Shown: positions 52,388 to 60,739 of the stretch, piece by piece
Position numbering within the stretch: position 1 is the first letter of the stretch
How the letters are laid out: each line of letters starts with the position of its first letter
Origin: Nocardia fluminea
Lineage (GTDB): Bacteria > Actinomycetota > Actinomycetes > Mycobacteriales > Mycobacteriaceae
Length of the DNA: 64,000 bases
Assembly: GCF_002846365.1 (NCBI RefSeq)
Contig: NZ_PJMW01000002.1
Location: forward strand, 1,054,001-1,118,000
Direction of reading: 5' to 3'
Position numbers and translations under genes: made by a program
Notes under the pieces: generated by a model
The model's database searches: none
What the model saw: the letters and a program-made list of their open reading frames with translations, nothing else
What the model was told of the DNA's origin: nothing

Positions 52388-53139
52388 CCGACACCTGGGA
52401 GCTGACCCCGTTCGAATTCTGGGTCGCCTGGGAAACGCTCGGTCGCGACCGCATGCCGTGGCCCCTCACTTTCACAGCGGGTGTCGAAACGCAGGTCGAG
52501 TTCGACCGGGAATGCCGTCTCGCCGCCGATTCGCTGATCGCGAAGATGGGCACCGACGAATCGCTGTACCACGCCTTGCACGCCCTCGCGCACCCCGAAA
52601 TCCGGGTGGAACTGTTCGGGCATCGCTTCGACGGCCGCACCCGGATGGTCCGCGCCTGCGCGACCACCGAGGCGAGCAACGGCGTGGTCGCCGCCCAGCT
52701 CCCCGGCCCCGAATACGGCCAGGGCGGCAACATCCTGATCAGCCTGCGCCCGGCCCACGCCATCGTCACCCGCCTGCTGGCCATCCTCCCGAAAACCCCA
52801 GCGGGCACCACCGGCGGCTTCAACGTCCACCGCGACGACTTCACCACCACCCCTGACCCCTACGCCCGCCACCGCACCCCCGCCGAGCAAGCGCTCAAGT
52901 TCCTCAAACGCCCCTTCACCACCTACGCGGAATTCCGCGTGGCCACCGGCCCCGCTCTGGACGGCTGGCAAGAAGGCGGCACCACCCTGCAACTGGTCGA
53001 CTACACCGACGACGGCCGCTACCTCATCCAGGAAGCCGAACGAATCGAGGTAACCCCCACCACCCCCGACCGCATCGAAGCCCACCTCCAGCACCTGATC
53101 GAGAAAGCCACCGCCGCCACCCGCCAATCAGCCTGGTAA
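52384..53139 (+). CDS. ESX secretion-associated protein, EspG family
   Basis: Cytosolic chaperone that binds PE/PPE-type substrates and delivers them to type VII secretion. The 251-residue product starts with the typical MTDTWELTPFEFWVAWETLGRDRMP region (split), with ESLYHALHALAHPEIRVEL, NILISLRPAHAIVTRLLAILP and LVDYTDDGRYLIQE, matching the EspG alpha/beta architecture. ATGA overlap with the PPE-like gene indicates coupled expression with its client. No eccA-E or mycP genes are in the window, so the secretion machine is elsewhere. Confidence 0.8.
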   Translation: MTDTWELTPFEFWVAWETLGRDRMPWPLTFTAGVETQVEFDRECRLAADSLIAKMGTDESLYHALHALAHPEIRVELFGHRFDGRTRMVRACATTEASNGVVAAQLPGPEYGQGGNILISLRPAHAIVTRLLAILPKTPAGTTGGFNVHRDDFTTTPDPYARHRTPAEQALKFLKRPFTTYAEFRVATGPALDGWQEGGTTLQLVDYTDDGRYLIQEAERIEVTPTTPDRIEAHLQHLIEKATAATRQSAW

Positions 53140-53494
53140 TCAACAGCACTGACGGAAACATCGACAGCAGGATCGTGTACAGCCCGGGGTGTCTGCACAC
53201 GATTCCGCTGTAGCCCGGTTTCTGTGGCCGCTCGACTCCCCAGTCGGCGCAAGGCATCGAGCCGGGCGGCGACCACCGGGAGGACTATCGCGGCGGGGAC
53301 GAGATGGGTGAGCATCAGGGTGAGCTCGGTGTCGGCGGGCGCGTTCACGATCAGGTCGGGGACGGAGCGACAGGGCGGCGGAGCAGCGATTTCGATGGCC
53401 GCGCGCAGCAGATTCGATACGGTAGGAAGTACGGAATCCGAGGAGGAAATTTGCCGCGCTCACGGATCGGCGACCGGATCCAAGGCACCGGCGG
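53140..53494. other. Accessory intergenic stretch with a decayed gene fragment
   Basis: 355 bases between the EspG gene and the PLP enzyme gene. Apart from a - strand fragment of a membrane protein (separate entry) I see no gene. A weak GGATCC-rich region near 53475-53490 has no clear function. Confidence 0.6.
53230..53415 (-). pseudogene. Remnant of a DUF6069-like membrane protein
   Basis: On the - strand one open frame reads VSNLLRAAIEIA, then APADTELTLMLTHLVPAAIVLP and VVAARLDALRRL, resembling the N-terminal NLLLxAIA helix and the C-terminal tail of DUF6069-type four-helix proteins with the middle missing. There is no good start codon and the frame runs on without a family-like end. Read as a decayed or internally deleted copy; family assignment is from memory. 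Confidence 0.4.
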
Positions 53495-54496
53495 ATGAAC
53501 ACTCCGCTTCTGCACCAACGCTTTCCACGACTGCGCGAAACCTTGCCGCACATCGGTCTGAGCTCCGGCCCGACACCGGTCCGCAGGCTCGACGCGCTGC
53601 CCGCCGGTGGCGCGCCGGTCTGGCTCAAGGACGACTGCGCGTTCGGTGACGGCGGGTGGGGTGGCAACAAAGTTCGCAAGCTGGAATGGATTCTCCCCGA
53701 CGCTCACCGGCGCGGCTCGCGGACCATCGTGACCGTCGGCGGATTGGGTACGAACTGGGGACTGGCCGTCGCCCTGTACGCCCGCGAGCACGGACTCGGC
53801 GCCGCTCTCGCCCTCGTCGACCAGCCCGTGGACGAGCACGTCCGCGCACAGCTGAGCCGACTCGAGAACAGCGGCGCCACACTGTATTTCACACATTCGA
53901 AGACGCGGACCATCCTCACCGCGCCGCTGCTGCTCGCCCGGCACACCAGCCCGGGGCATCTGCCGTACCTGCTGCCGCCCGGCGGATCCTCGCCGGTCGG
54001 CGTCCTCGGTTACGTCGAGGCCGCGCTCGAACTGGCCGGACAAGTACGCCGCGGTGAGCTACCCGAGCCCACCCACCTCGTCACCGCCGTCGGATCCGGC
54101 GGCACGATCGCGGGGCTGCGGCTCGGTTTGCGGATGGGGGGCTTAACGACCCGAGCGGTCGGTGTCGTCGTCAACGACACGCTGCGGTTGGCCCCGGCGA
54201 CGATCACCCGACTCGCCGGCCGTGCCGCGAAACTGCTGCGCAAGCGTGGCGCGGACCTGTCCGATCTCGAACCCCGAGTCGGTGACATCGACATCGTCAC
54301 CGACTGGCTCGGCAGCGGCTACGGCCACCCCACGCCGGAAGGCGAACGCGCCCAGACGTTGTCAGCCGATCTCGAGCACCTGCACCTCGAACCCGTCTAC
54401 ACCGCCAAGGCCATGGCGGCACTGCTGGCGATGAACGAACAGGGCGCGTTCGGTGACGGCCCTGTCCTCTACCTCAACACGAACGGACCGCGATGA
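53495..54496 (+). CDS. PLP-dependent D-cysteine desulfhydrase / ACC deaminase family protein
   Basis: A 333-residue fold-type II PLP enzyme. Seen: GPTPVRRLDALP, WLKDDCAFGDGGWGGNKVRKLEW with PLP Lys59, a glycine-rich phosphate loop VGSGGTIAGL (about residues 193-202) and SGYGHPTPEG. Family members degrade D-cysteine or 1-aminocyclopropane-1-carboxylate to ammonia and an oxoacid; the residues deciding between them could not be judged. Downstream of the accessory stretch, monocistronic, ending 17 bases before the convergent sigma factor gene. Confidence 0.82.
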   Translation: MNTPLLHQRFPRLRETLPHIGLSSGPTPVRRLDALPAGGAPVWLKDDCAFGDGGWGGNKVRKLEWILPDAHRRGSRTIVTVGGLGTNWGLAVALYAREHGLGAALALVDQPVDEHVRAQLSRLENSGATLYFTHSKTRTILTAPLLLARHTSPGHLPYLLPPGGSSPVGVLGYVEAALELAGQVRRGELPEPTHLVTAVGSGGTIAGLRLGLRMGGLTTRAVGVVVNDTLRLAPATITRLAGRAAKLLRKRGADLSDLEPRVGDIDIVTDWLGSGYGHPTPEGERAQTLSADLEHLHLEPVYTAKAMAALLAMNEQGAFGDGPVLYLNTNGPR

Positions 54497-54512
54497 TAGA
54501 GCGAGTCCATTT

Positions 54513-55736
54513 CTACACGAGATGCTCGCGCCTCCTGGTGAGGTACGCGCGTTCGGCCGGGTTCTGCGTAGCGGCGATCGCGGCATCGTAGGCGGACCTC
54601 GCCTCGGCACCGCGTCCCAACCTGCGCAGCAGATCGGCGCGAGCGGCGTGCCAGGCGTGATAACCGTCGAGCGGCAGTGAATCTATTTGCGCCAGAGCTA
54701 CATTGGGCCCGTCGAGTTCGGCGATGGCGACGGCTCGGTTGAGGGCGACGATCGGGGTCGGGGTCAGGGCGTAGAGCTGGTCGTAGAGAGCGACGATCTG
54801 GTTCCAGTCGGTGTCACGGGCGTCGGCCGCGTCGGTGTGGACCGCGTTGATCGCCGCCATGATCTGATAGCGGCCGGGTGGGTCGCCGCCCGCCGCGACA
54901 CGGCGCAGGCATTCGCGCACCAACGCGTGCCCCTCGGCGATGAGGGCGCGGTCCCAGCCGCCACGGTCCTGCTCGTCGAGCGTCACCAGCTCACCACCCG
55001 CGAAACGTGCCGCGCTGCGGGCGTCGATGAGCAGCATCAGCGCCAGCAACCCGGCAACCTCACCGTCGTCGGGCAGCAGATCGCGCATGATGCGGCCGAG
55101 CCGAACGGCCTCCGCCATCAAGTCGGCCCGAACAGATCGCGTGCCGGCCAGATACCCCTCGTTGAAGATGAGGTAGATGACGGCCAGCACCCCGCCGAGC
55201 CGATCGGTGACGTCATCGCGATCGGGCACGCGGAACGGGATCCGCGCGGCTTTGATCTTGGCCTTGGCGCGGGTGATGCGTTGCGCCATGGTCGTTTCGG
55301 CAACGAGAAACGCACGAGCGATCTCGCCGACCGTGAGCCCGCCGAGCAGGCGCAGTGTCAGCGCGACTCGCGCCTCCGGCGCCAATGCCGGATGGCAACA
55401 GGTGAATACGAGCCGGAGACGGTCGTCGTTGATCGGTCCGGTCGGTTCGTGCGGTGTGTGATCGTCGATGATCATGGCTGCCTGGTGTTTCGCGTCGCGC
55501 AGTGATTCCCGGCGGATCCGGTCGATCGCGCGGTTGCCCGCGGCCTTGGTCAGCCAGCCGCCCGGGTTGGGCGGTATGCCCTCGACCGGCCACCGTTCGA
55601 TGGCGGTGAGCAGCGCCTCGCCCGCGGCGTCCTCGGCGATGTCGAGATCGCCGAAACGCCGGGCGAGCGAGGCGACGACCCGGCCGAACTCCTCGCGATA
55701 GATCCGATCGATCCGGGCGCGAGTGTCGTCGCTCAT
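54513..55736 (-). CDS. ECF sigma factor of the ECF42 type with C-terminal TPR-like extension
   Basis: RNA polymerase sigma factor. The 407-residue product has sigma-2 (FGRVVASLARRFGDLDIAEDAAGEALLTAIERWP region, RAIDRIRRESLRD), sigma-4 (LTVGEIARAFLVAETTMAQRITRAKAKI) and a roughly 230-residue C-terminal extension with helical repeats (LNRAVAIAELDGPNVAL, YHAWHAARADLLRRLGRGAEARSAY, YxAAIAAT). This arrangement and the preceding YCII gene define the ECF42 group, which lacks a classical anti-sigma factor and is thought to be controlled through the extension. ATG 55736 overlaps the YCII stop by four bases. Confidence 0.88.
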   Translation of the reverse strand: MSDDTRARIDRIYREEFGRVVASLARRFGDLDIAEDAAGEALLTAIERWPVEGIPPNPGGWLTKAAGNRAIDRIRRESLRDAKHQAAMIIDDHTPHEPTGPINDDRLRLVFTCCHPALAPEARVALTLRLLGGLTVGEIARAFLVAETTMAQRITRAKAKIKAARIPFRVPDRDDVTDRLGGVLAVIYLIFNEGYLAGTRSVRADLMAEAVRLGRIMRDLLPDDGEVAGLLALMLLIDARSAARFAGGELVTLDEQDRGGWDRALIAEGHALVRECLRRVAAGGDPPGRYQIMAAINAVHTDAADARDTDWNQIVALYDQLYALTPTPIVALNRAVAIAELDGPNVALAQIDSLPLDGYHAWHAARADLLRRLGRGAEARSAYDAAIAATQNPAERAYLTRRREHLV

Positions 55737-56080
55737 GCGCCGTCGAAGGTCCTGATCTCGATCTTCTGCCCGCAGACCTTCGACGCCCTGGCGGCGATCT
55801 TCAGCGCGGCGTCGAGGTCGGGTACCTCCACGACCCAGAACCCGCCGAGGCATTCTTTGGTCTCGGCATACGGCCCGTCGGTGACGACCACGTCAGCTCC
55901 GGTGTTGTCGACCGTGGTCGCCTCGTCGACCCGTCCGAGCCCACCGGCGAACACCCAGACCCCTTCGGCCTGGAGCTCGTCGTTGAACCTCCCCGTCGCC
56001 TCGTACTGCGGCTGCGCCTCCTCCTGCGGAATGTCGTACACACCCGGCTCGACAACAACGGAAAGCAGGTACTGACTCAT
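55733..56080 (-). CDS. YCII-related (DGPF) protein, partner of the ECF42 sigma factor
   Basis: A 115-residue YCII/DGPF-domain protein: MSQYLLSVVVEPGVYDIPQEE, WVFAGGLGRVDEATTV, VTDGPYAETKECLGGFWVVE and DLDAALKIAARA. YCII proteins have a ferredoxin-like fold with possible peroxidase-like or dimerisation activity; in ECF42 loci they are both neighbours and targets of the sigma factor. Overlaps the sigma gene by four bases. The 136-base upstream gap should hold its promoter. Confidence 0.9.
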   Translation of the reverse strand: MSQYLLSVVVEPGVYDIPQEEAQPQYEATGRFNDELQAEGVWVFAGGLGRVDEATTVDNTGADVVVTDGPYAETKECLGGFWVVEVPDLDAALKIAARASKVCGQKIEIRTFDGA

Positions 56081-56216
56081 GGCGATCTCCCTTCGTCGGC
56101 GGCCGCCGTTCGGCTGCCTCTACCAACACCACGAACGACCGAACCCGAATACGACAACCACGCCGAGATTCCCAGAATCTTTTTCTGAACGGCACGAAAG
56201 CCCGGGTCCGCACCGT

Positions 56217-56852
56217 TCAGTTGGCCCCGGAGAACGCCACGCTGCCACCCACGCCGATGATCATCGCCCCACCCACGGTGCCGACCGCCTCGAGGCGGCG
56301 CGGAGATCGAGCGAACCACGTCCGCACGGTGCCGGCGAGCAAGGCCCACACACTGTCCGAAGCCATCTGGATCACGAGGAAGATCGCGCCGAGCACCAAC
56401 AGCTGCGCAGGCAGCGACCCCGCCTCCGGCACCGTGAACTGCGGCAGGACCGCGCCGAAGAACACCATCGTCTTGGGATTGGTCGCGCCGACGACGAAGC
56501 CCTGCCGCAGCACGCGCCGCCCCGTGGCGTCCGGTACCTGCGCCGCGAGCGCCGTCACCAACTTCTTCCGATCCCGAATCGTCACGACACCCAGGTAGAC
56601 GAGGTAGCCGGCACCAGCGACTTTGACGATCAGGAACAGAACGGACGAAGCCATCAACATCGCCCCCAACCCGAAGGCCACCGCGACCAGCGGAACCGCC
56701 GACCCGGCCACCGCGCCGAGCACCGACAGAATCGCCGCCCTGCGCCCCAGGGTCAGCGCCCGCCCGATAGCGAACAACACATTCGGACCCGGAATCACGA
56801 TGATGACGAACGCGGCAACCACAAACGCCGCCGCGTGAGACAGAGGCACCAT
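56217..56852 (-). CDS. LysE family amino acid exporter
   Basis: A 211-residue, about six-helix exporter of the LysE/RhtB family. The N-terminal VVAAFVIIVIPGPNVLFAIGRALTLG is the family signature; NPKTMVFFGAVLPQF follows near residue 122. It exports amino acids or homoserine-type compounds; substrate unknown. Monocistronic. Length is normal for RhtB-type members. Confidence 0.88.
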   Translation of the reverse strand: MVPLSHAAAFVVAAFVIIVIPGPNVLFAIGRALTLGRRAAILSVLGAVAGSAVPLVAVAFGLGAMLMASSVLFLIVKVAGAGYLVYLGVVTIRDRKKLVTALAAQVPDATGRRVLRQGFVVGATNPKTMVFFGAVLPQFTVPEAGSLPAQLLVLGAIFLVIQMASDSVWALLAGTVRTWFARSPRRLEAVGTVGGAMIIGVGGSVAFSGAN

Positions 56853-56952
56853 CCACCGACACTAACCGTCCGCGGCCACACGTCCTTGCCGAATACCGCA
56901 GCGAACCAGCACGTTCGTCCACTCTGACGTCGTCCTCACTGACAAGCCGCGG

Positions 56953-57105
56953 TTGCCCCTTCGTAGGAAAACTCGGACGCCGGCCTTGGATATACCGGCC
57001 GAAGCCGATGTCGAGGCTGGGCGACACACCACTTTCGACAACGCCGAATCGTTCTTGGCGCACCTCGACGCTCTGGCGTCGGGTCCCAGCGAGGCGGTGG
57101 AGTGA
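56953..57105 (+). pseudogene. Truncated antitoxin remnant upstream of the RelE-like toxin
   Basis: The + strand frame that ends TGA 57103-57105 reads ...ALDIPAEADVEAGRHTTF then DNAESFLAHLDALASGPSEAVE, like the C-terminal tail of a type II antitoxin. Its stop overlaps the toxin GTG (GAGTGA). Back to the in-frame TAA at 56863 there is no ATG or GTG, only TTG 56953, and no N-terminal DNA-binding domain, so it appears truncated or decayed. Confidence 0.45.
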
Positions 57106-57413
57106 AATACCGGACGCTGGCATCGTTCGATCGAGATTTGCGACGTCTGCCCGCTGAACCTCAACGCATGTTTCAGCAAGCCCTACGCGCACACTTCCTG
57201 CCGGCCATCGACGCCGGAGCGTTCGCACGCTCACCACCCTGGCCGACACGCCTGCGGATTCACAAACTGAGCAACTGCGAGGTCTACTCACTCACGTGGA
57301 ATTTCACCTCACCGGACTGTAGGGCAACATTCCACCTGGAGAAGACGAACCAGAGCGAGCCGATCCTGGTCTGGCGACGAATCGGCGACCACGGAATCTA
57401 CGACCGCCCATAG
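57102..57413 (+). CDS. RelE/ParE-superfamily-like toxin, small protein
   Basis: A 103-residue basic protein: VKYRTLASFDRDLRRLPAEPQRMF, LPAIDAGAFARSPPWPTRLRIHKL, and the C-terminal PILVWRRIGDHGIYD. The opening FxRDLRRLP and the HxIY ending are typical of RelE/ParE-type toxins or translation-targeting relatives of actinobacteria; catalytic residues could not be verified. GTG start overlaps the antitoxin-like stop. With the antitoxin apparently incomplete, it may be inactive, unexpressed or restrained by another antitoxin. Confidence 0.55.
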   Translation: MKYRTLASFDRDLRRLPAEPQRMFQQALRAHFLPAIDAGAFARSPPWPTRLRIHKLSNCEVYSLTWNFTSPDCRATFHLEKTNQSEPILVWRRIGDHGIYDRP

Positions 57414-57445
57414 CGGCCACGCGCACCGGAGCATTACATACAGAA

Positions 57446-57472
57446 GGCGCCCCGGAACGAATCCGGGGCGCC
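57446..57472 (-). terminator. Terminator of tRNA-Thr
   Basis: Perfect 11-bp stem GGCGCCCCGGA / TCCGGGGCGCC with loop ACGAA, 6 bases downstream of the tRNA 3' end on the - strand. Confidence 0.8.
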
Positions 57473-57477
57473 GGCCG

Positions 57478-57549
57478 AGCCCCCTGTCAGGATTGAACTG
57501 ACGACCTTTCGCTTACAAGGCGAGTGCTCTACCACTGAGCTAAGGAGGC
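57478..57549 (-). tRNA. tRNA-Thr(TGT)
   Basis: On the - strand: 7-bp acceptor stem GCCTCCT / AGGGGGC (one T-G pair), D arm GCTC...GAGC, anticodon loop CTTGTAA with anticodon TGT (Thr, ACA codons), T arm with GTCAG-TTCAATC-CTGAC. Discriminator T, no encoded CCA. Length 72. An isolated single tRNA. Confidence 0.93.
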
Positions 57550-57626
57550 GGGTACTGCGGCGACCATCATAGCCGCGCACGCCAACCGCGTGACACCGGA
57601 TGGGTGTCACGCGGTGGCGGAGGAGA

Positions 57627-57863
57627 TCAGGACTGGGCGCGGGCCGCGTCGTCGGCGGCCATCGCGTCACGCAGGCTCTTGGGCCGCATGTCGGTCCAGT
57701 TCTTCTCGACGTACTCGACGCACGCTGCCCGGCTTTCTTCGCCGAACACGACACGCCAGCCCGCCGGGACCTCCGCGAACGCGGGCCACAGGGAGTGCTG
57801 CTCTTCATCGTTGACCAGAACGAAGAAGCGGCCGTCCTCGTCGTCGAAGGGGTTGGTGCTCAT
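57627..57863 (-). CDS. MbtH family protein (orphan)
   Basis: Small chaperone that activates adenylation domains of nonribosomal peptide synthetases. The 78-residue product is a classical Mbt[42 protein letters not shown] and the W/DMRP end region [12 protein letters not shown] with the invariant Trp residues. No NRPS gene is in the window, so it must serve an NRPS elsewhere or be a stand-alone regulator. Adjacent to tRNA-Thr, with an alpha/beta hydrolase upstream. Confidence 0.93.
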   Translation of the reverse strand: MSTNPFDDEDGRFFVLVNDEEQHSLWPAFAEVPAGWRVVFGEESRAACVEYVEKNWTDMRPKSLRDAMAADDAARAQS

Positions 57864-57993
57864 TTCACCTCACTGGATACTGGCGCTGTGTACAGGATCA
57901 CTGCGCGGCCGCGAAGCCACGAGCGTTGTGTCGACCCTAGCAAGGCATACGTTACTGGTAGGGAGTTACCCGATGCTGCCCCGGTCAGGGTGG

Positions 57994-58827
57994 TCAGGCG
58001 GCGAAGAAGTCGAGCAGGATCTTGTTGACCGCCTCGGGACGCTCCAGGTAGCCGTAATGGCCGGTATCCGGGATCTCCTGGTAGCGGGCACCGGGAATGG
58101 CCTCGGCGACCTCGCGCGACAGGTACGGCGGAATCATCCGATCATCGGCGAACCCAATTGCCAAGCAGGGCACCGTAATCGAACGGTACGCCGCGACTCG
58201 ATCGAAGTCGTGGTCCATCGCCCGCTGGGCCCGGACGCCGGGCGAGGGTGTCCCCACACTGAATTCGAACAGGTCCAGCCAGTCGCGCGCCGCGTTGGTG
58301 TCGGCCATCGTCGCGGGCGACAGATTCATCACCGCGCTCAACGCCGCCTCGAATTTCGCGGGCAGCTTCACCGGCGAGGCGTCGAGCTCCTGCTCACCGG
58401 CCGACAGCGTCTTCTGGAACTGATCCAGCCTGCCGTGTCCGGCCATGAACACGGCCTTGCGCACCAGATCGGGCCGCGCGAGCGCCAGTTCCTGCGCCAC
58501 CCGCGCACCCATCGAGGTGCCCGCGATCAGCGCGGGACCTTCGTCGAGGAATTCGATCAGCGCGGCCGTGTCGGCGACCAGTTCCTCGATCCGCATCCCG
58601 CCGGGGGCCTCGAACGACGGTGCGATCCCGCGGTTGTCGAACACGCAGACGCGGTAACCGGCCGCGACCAGCGCGGGAACCTGGTGCAGCTCCCACACTC
58701 GTCCCGGCGAACCGGTCCCCATGATCAACACCACCAGCGGACCACCGCCCTTGACGTCGGTGCCCTTGGTACGGTCGCCCTTGACCTGATAGTTCAGTGC
58801 GATGCCGTTCACCGTGGCCAGTGGCAT
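57994..58827 (-). CDS. Alpha/beta hydrolase
   Basis: A 277-residue cytoplasmic alpha/beta-hydrolase: LNYQVKGDRTKG, LIMGTGSPGRVWELHQVP (oxyanion region with G instead of the usual HG), VFDNRGIAPS, nucleophile GTSMGAR (about residues 103-109), acid in IGFADDRMIPPY and His in IPDTGHYGYLERPE. Substrate not assignable. Placed upstream of the orphan mbtH gene in the same direction but with 130 bases between, so not clearly one operon; it could act as an external thioesterase-like partner. Confidence 0.82.
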   Translation of the reverse strand: MPLATVNGIALNYQVKGDRTKGTDVKGGGPLVVLIMGTGSPGRVWELHQVPALVAAGYRVCVFDNRGIAPSFEAPGGMRIEELVADTAALIEFLDEGPALIAGTSMGARVAQELALARPDLVRKAVFMAGHGRLDQFQKTLSAGEQELDASPVKLPAKFEAALSAVMNLSPATMADTNAARDWLDLFEFSVGTPSPGVRAQRAMDHDFDRVAAYRSITVPCLAIGFADDRMIPPYLSREVAEAIPGARYQEIPDTGHYGYLERPEAVNKILLDFFAA

Positions 58828-58948
58828 GAAAGAAACCTCTCTGCGGGGGTCGATCGAGTACTACCTCCACGGTAACGGGACCGCCACGACACGGCACCGG
58901 GGCGGGGTGTTACGCGTCGCTAGTTCATCGGCGGTGCGCCGGCGCCCG

Positions 58949-58954
58949 ATAGTA
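58949..58954 (+). promoter_or_regulatory. -10 element (TAGTAT) of the small protein-otsA operon
   Basis: TAGTAT on the + strand, about 50 bases before ATG 59004; transcription start expected near 58961. Gives a leader with a GGGAGGA ribosome site. Confidence 0.45.
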
Positions 58955-59003
58955 TTGGTCACTCGCAGGTAGAGCGCAGGGAAACCGGGAGGACGAACCC
59001 ATT

Positions 59004-59162
59004 ATGGCCGCGAAGAGCACCGCCAACGACATCGCCGACGACGAACTCGAGCCGCTTGCCGACGAAACCGCCCGCCAGGCACAGAAGGTCGTCGCGGCAC
59101 ACGCCGAAGACGCCGACGAATGCCGCATGCTGCTGTCGATGCTCGGCATCGCCCCCGCCTGA
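59004..59162 (+). CDS. Conserved small acidic protein upstream of otsA
   Basis: A 52-residue acidic helical protein (MAAKSTANDIADDELEPLAD at the start, ending SMLGIAPA), too short for most callers. A similar ~54-residue protein (Rv3489) directly precedes otsA (Rv3490) in M. tuberculosis, so it is likely a real conserved gene. GGGAGGA lies upstream at a somewhat long distance. Ends 35 bases before otsA and is presumably cotranscribed. Function unknown. Confidence 0.7.
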   Translation: MAAKSTANDIADDELEPLADETARQAQKVVAAHAEDADECRMLLSMLGIAPA

Positions 59163-59197
59163 CACAGCGCACCCCTGCGACGCATAAGGATGCGTGA

Positions 59198-60736
59198 GTG
59201 GACCAAATGATCGATCAACCGTCCAACGACCGTCCGTCCGAAAACAGTGACACCCTCGTGCCCAACGGCGCGGGTTCGGGATTCGTCGTCGTCGCCAACC
59301 GGCTGCCGGTCGACCTCGAGCGCCTGCCCGACGGCACCACTAGGTGGAAGCGCAGCCCCGGTGGGCTGGTAACCGCGCTGGAACCGGTGCTGCGCAGCAA
59401 CAAGGGCGCCTGGGTCGGCTGGGCGGGTGTGCCCGATGTCGAAGTCGAACCCATCATCGAAGACGGCTTGGAGCTGTATCCGGTGCCGCTCACGTCGCAG
59501 GAGGTGGAGGACTACTACGAGGGGTTCTCCAACGGCACCCTCTGGCCGCTGTACCACGACGTGATCGTACGCCCGGTGTACGACAGGGCGTGGTGGGCGG
59601 CCTATGTGGAGGTCAACCGGCGGTTCGCCGAGGAGACCGCGAAGGTGGCCGCCGAGGGCGCCACGGTGTGGGTGCAGGACTACCAGCTGCAGCTGGTGCC
59701 CAAGATGCTGCGCATGCTGCGCCCCGATCTGACCATCGGCTTCTTCCTGCACATCCCGTTCCCGCCGGTCGAGCTGTTCATGCAGATGCCGTGGCGCACC
59801 GAGATCGTCGAAGGCCTGCTCGGCGCCGACCTGATCGGCTTCCACCTGCCCGGCGGTGCGCAGAACTTCCTCTACCTGGCCCGCAGACTGGCCGGTCAGC
59901 CCACCTCGCGCGGCACGATCGGGGTGCGCTCGAAACTGGGTGTGGTGCAGGTCGGTTTCCGTACCGTGCGCGTCGGCGCGTTCCCCATCTCGATCGATTC
60001 GGCCGAACTCGACGAGTCGTCGCGGCGTCGTTCGGTGCGCGAGCGGGCCGCGCAGATCCGGGCCGAGCTGGGCAACCCCAAGAACATCATGCTCGGCGTC
60101 GACCGCCTCGACTACACCAAGGGCATCGACATCCGGCTCAACGCGCTGCAGGAACTCCTCGAGGAGGGCCGCATCGACCCGAGCGAGACGGTGATGGTGC
60201 AGCTGGCCACGCCCAGCCGCGAACGCGTGCAGAGCTACATCAAGATGCGCGGCGACATCGAACGTCAGGTGGGCCGGATCAACGGTGAGTTCGCCCGCGT
60301 CGGTTACCCGGTCGTGCACTACCTGCACCGCCCGATCCCCCGCGACGAGTTGATCGCCTTCTTCATCGCCGCCGACGCCATGCTGGTGACGCCCCTGCGC
60401 GACGGCATGAACCTGGTGGCGAAGGAGTACGTGGCCTGCCACAGCGACCTCAACGGCGCCCTGGTGCTGAGCGAGTTCACCGGTGCCGCGGCCGAGCTAC
60501 GCCAGTCCTACCTGTGCAACCCGCACGATCTGGACAGCGTGAAGGACGCGATCATCGGCGCGCTCGACGACGATCGCGACACCAAGCGCCGCCGGATGCG
60601 GTCGCTGCGTCGTCAGGTGCTCACCCACGATGTCGAACGCTGGGCGCGGGCCTTCCTCGACGCCCTGTCGCACGGCAGCGTGGCCGGTTCGGCGCTGATG
60701 AGCGACGAGCAGACCTACCCCGCCGACCAAGGCTGA
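59198..60736 (+). CDS. otsA: Trehalose-6-phosphate synthase
   Basis: GT20 enzyme making trehalose 6-phosphate from a sugar nucleotide (UDP- or GDP-glucose) and glucose 6-phosphate; trehalose is a stress solute and the mycolate carrier here. The 512-residue product has [16 protein letters not shown], the [11 protein letters not shown] motif, [17 protein letters not shown] (QDYQL), [12 protein letters not shown], the [10 protein letters not shown] motif (about residues 302-311), and [12 protein letters not shown]. No C-terminal phosphatase domain, so dephosphorylation needs a separate OtsB. GTG start with AAGGA 7 bases upstream. Lies between the small protein gene and phoP. Confidence 0.95.
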   Translation: MDQMIDQPSNDRPSENSDTLVPNGAGSGFVVVANRLPVDLERLPDGTTRWKRSPGGLVTALEPVLRSNKGAWVGWAGVPDVEVEPIIEDGLELYPVPLTSQEVEDYYEGFSNGTLWPLYHDVIVRPVYDRAWWAAYVEVNRRFAEETAKVAAEGATVWVQDYQLQLVPKMLRMLRPDLTIGFFLHIPFPPVELFMQMPWRTEIVEGLLGADLIGFHLPGGAQNFLYLARRLAGQPTSRGTIGVRSKLGVVQVGFRTVRVGAFPISIDSAELDESSRRRSVRERAAQIRAELGNPKNIMLGVDRLDYTKGIDIRLNALQELLEEGRIDPSETVMVQLATPSRERVQSYIKMRGDIERQVGRINGEFARVGYPVVHYLHRPIPRDELIAFFIAADAMLVTPLRDGMNLVAKEYVACHSDLNGALVLSEFTGAAAELRQSYLCNPHDLDSVKDAIIGALDDDRDTKRRRMRSLRRQVLTHDVERWARAFLDALSHGSVAGSALMSDEQTYPADQG

Positions 60737-60739
60737 CGC

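Noticed and set aside
57434..57808. 124-codon - strand frame over the tRNA
   Set aside because: It covers tRNA-Thr and the start of the terminator and has no domain; the tRNA explains the sequence.
58925..60442. 505-codon - strand open frame opposite otsA
   Set aside because: Shadow of otsA; the composition (His, Asp, Val, Arg) is typical of the antisense frame.
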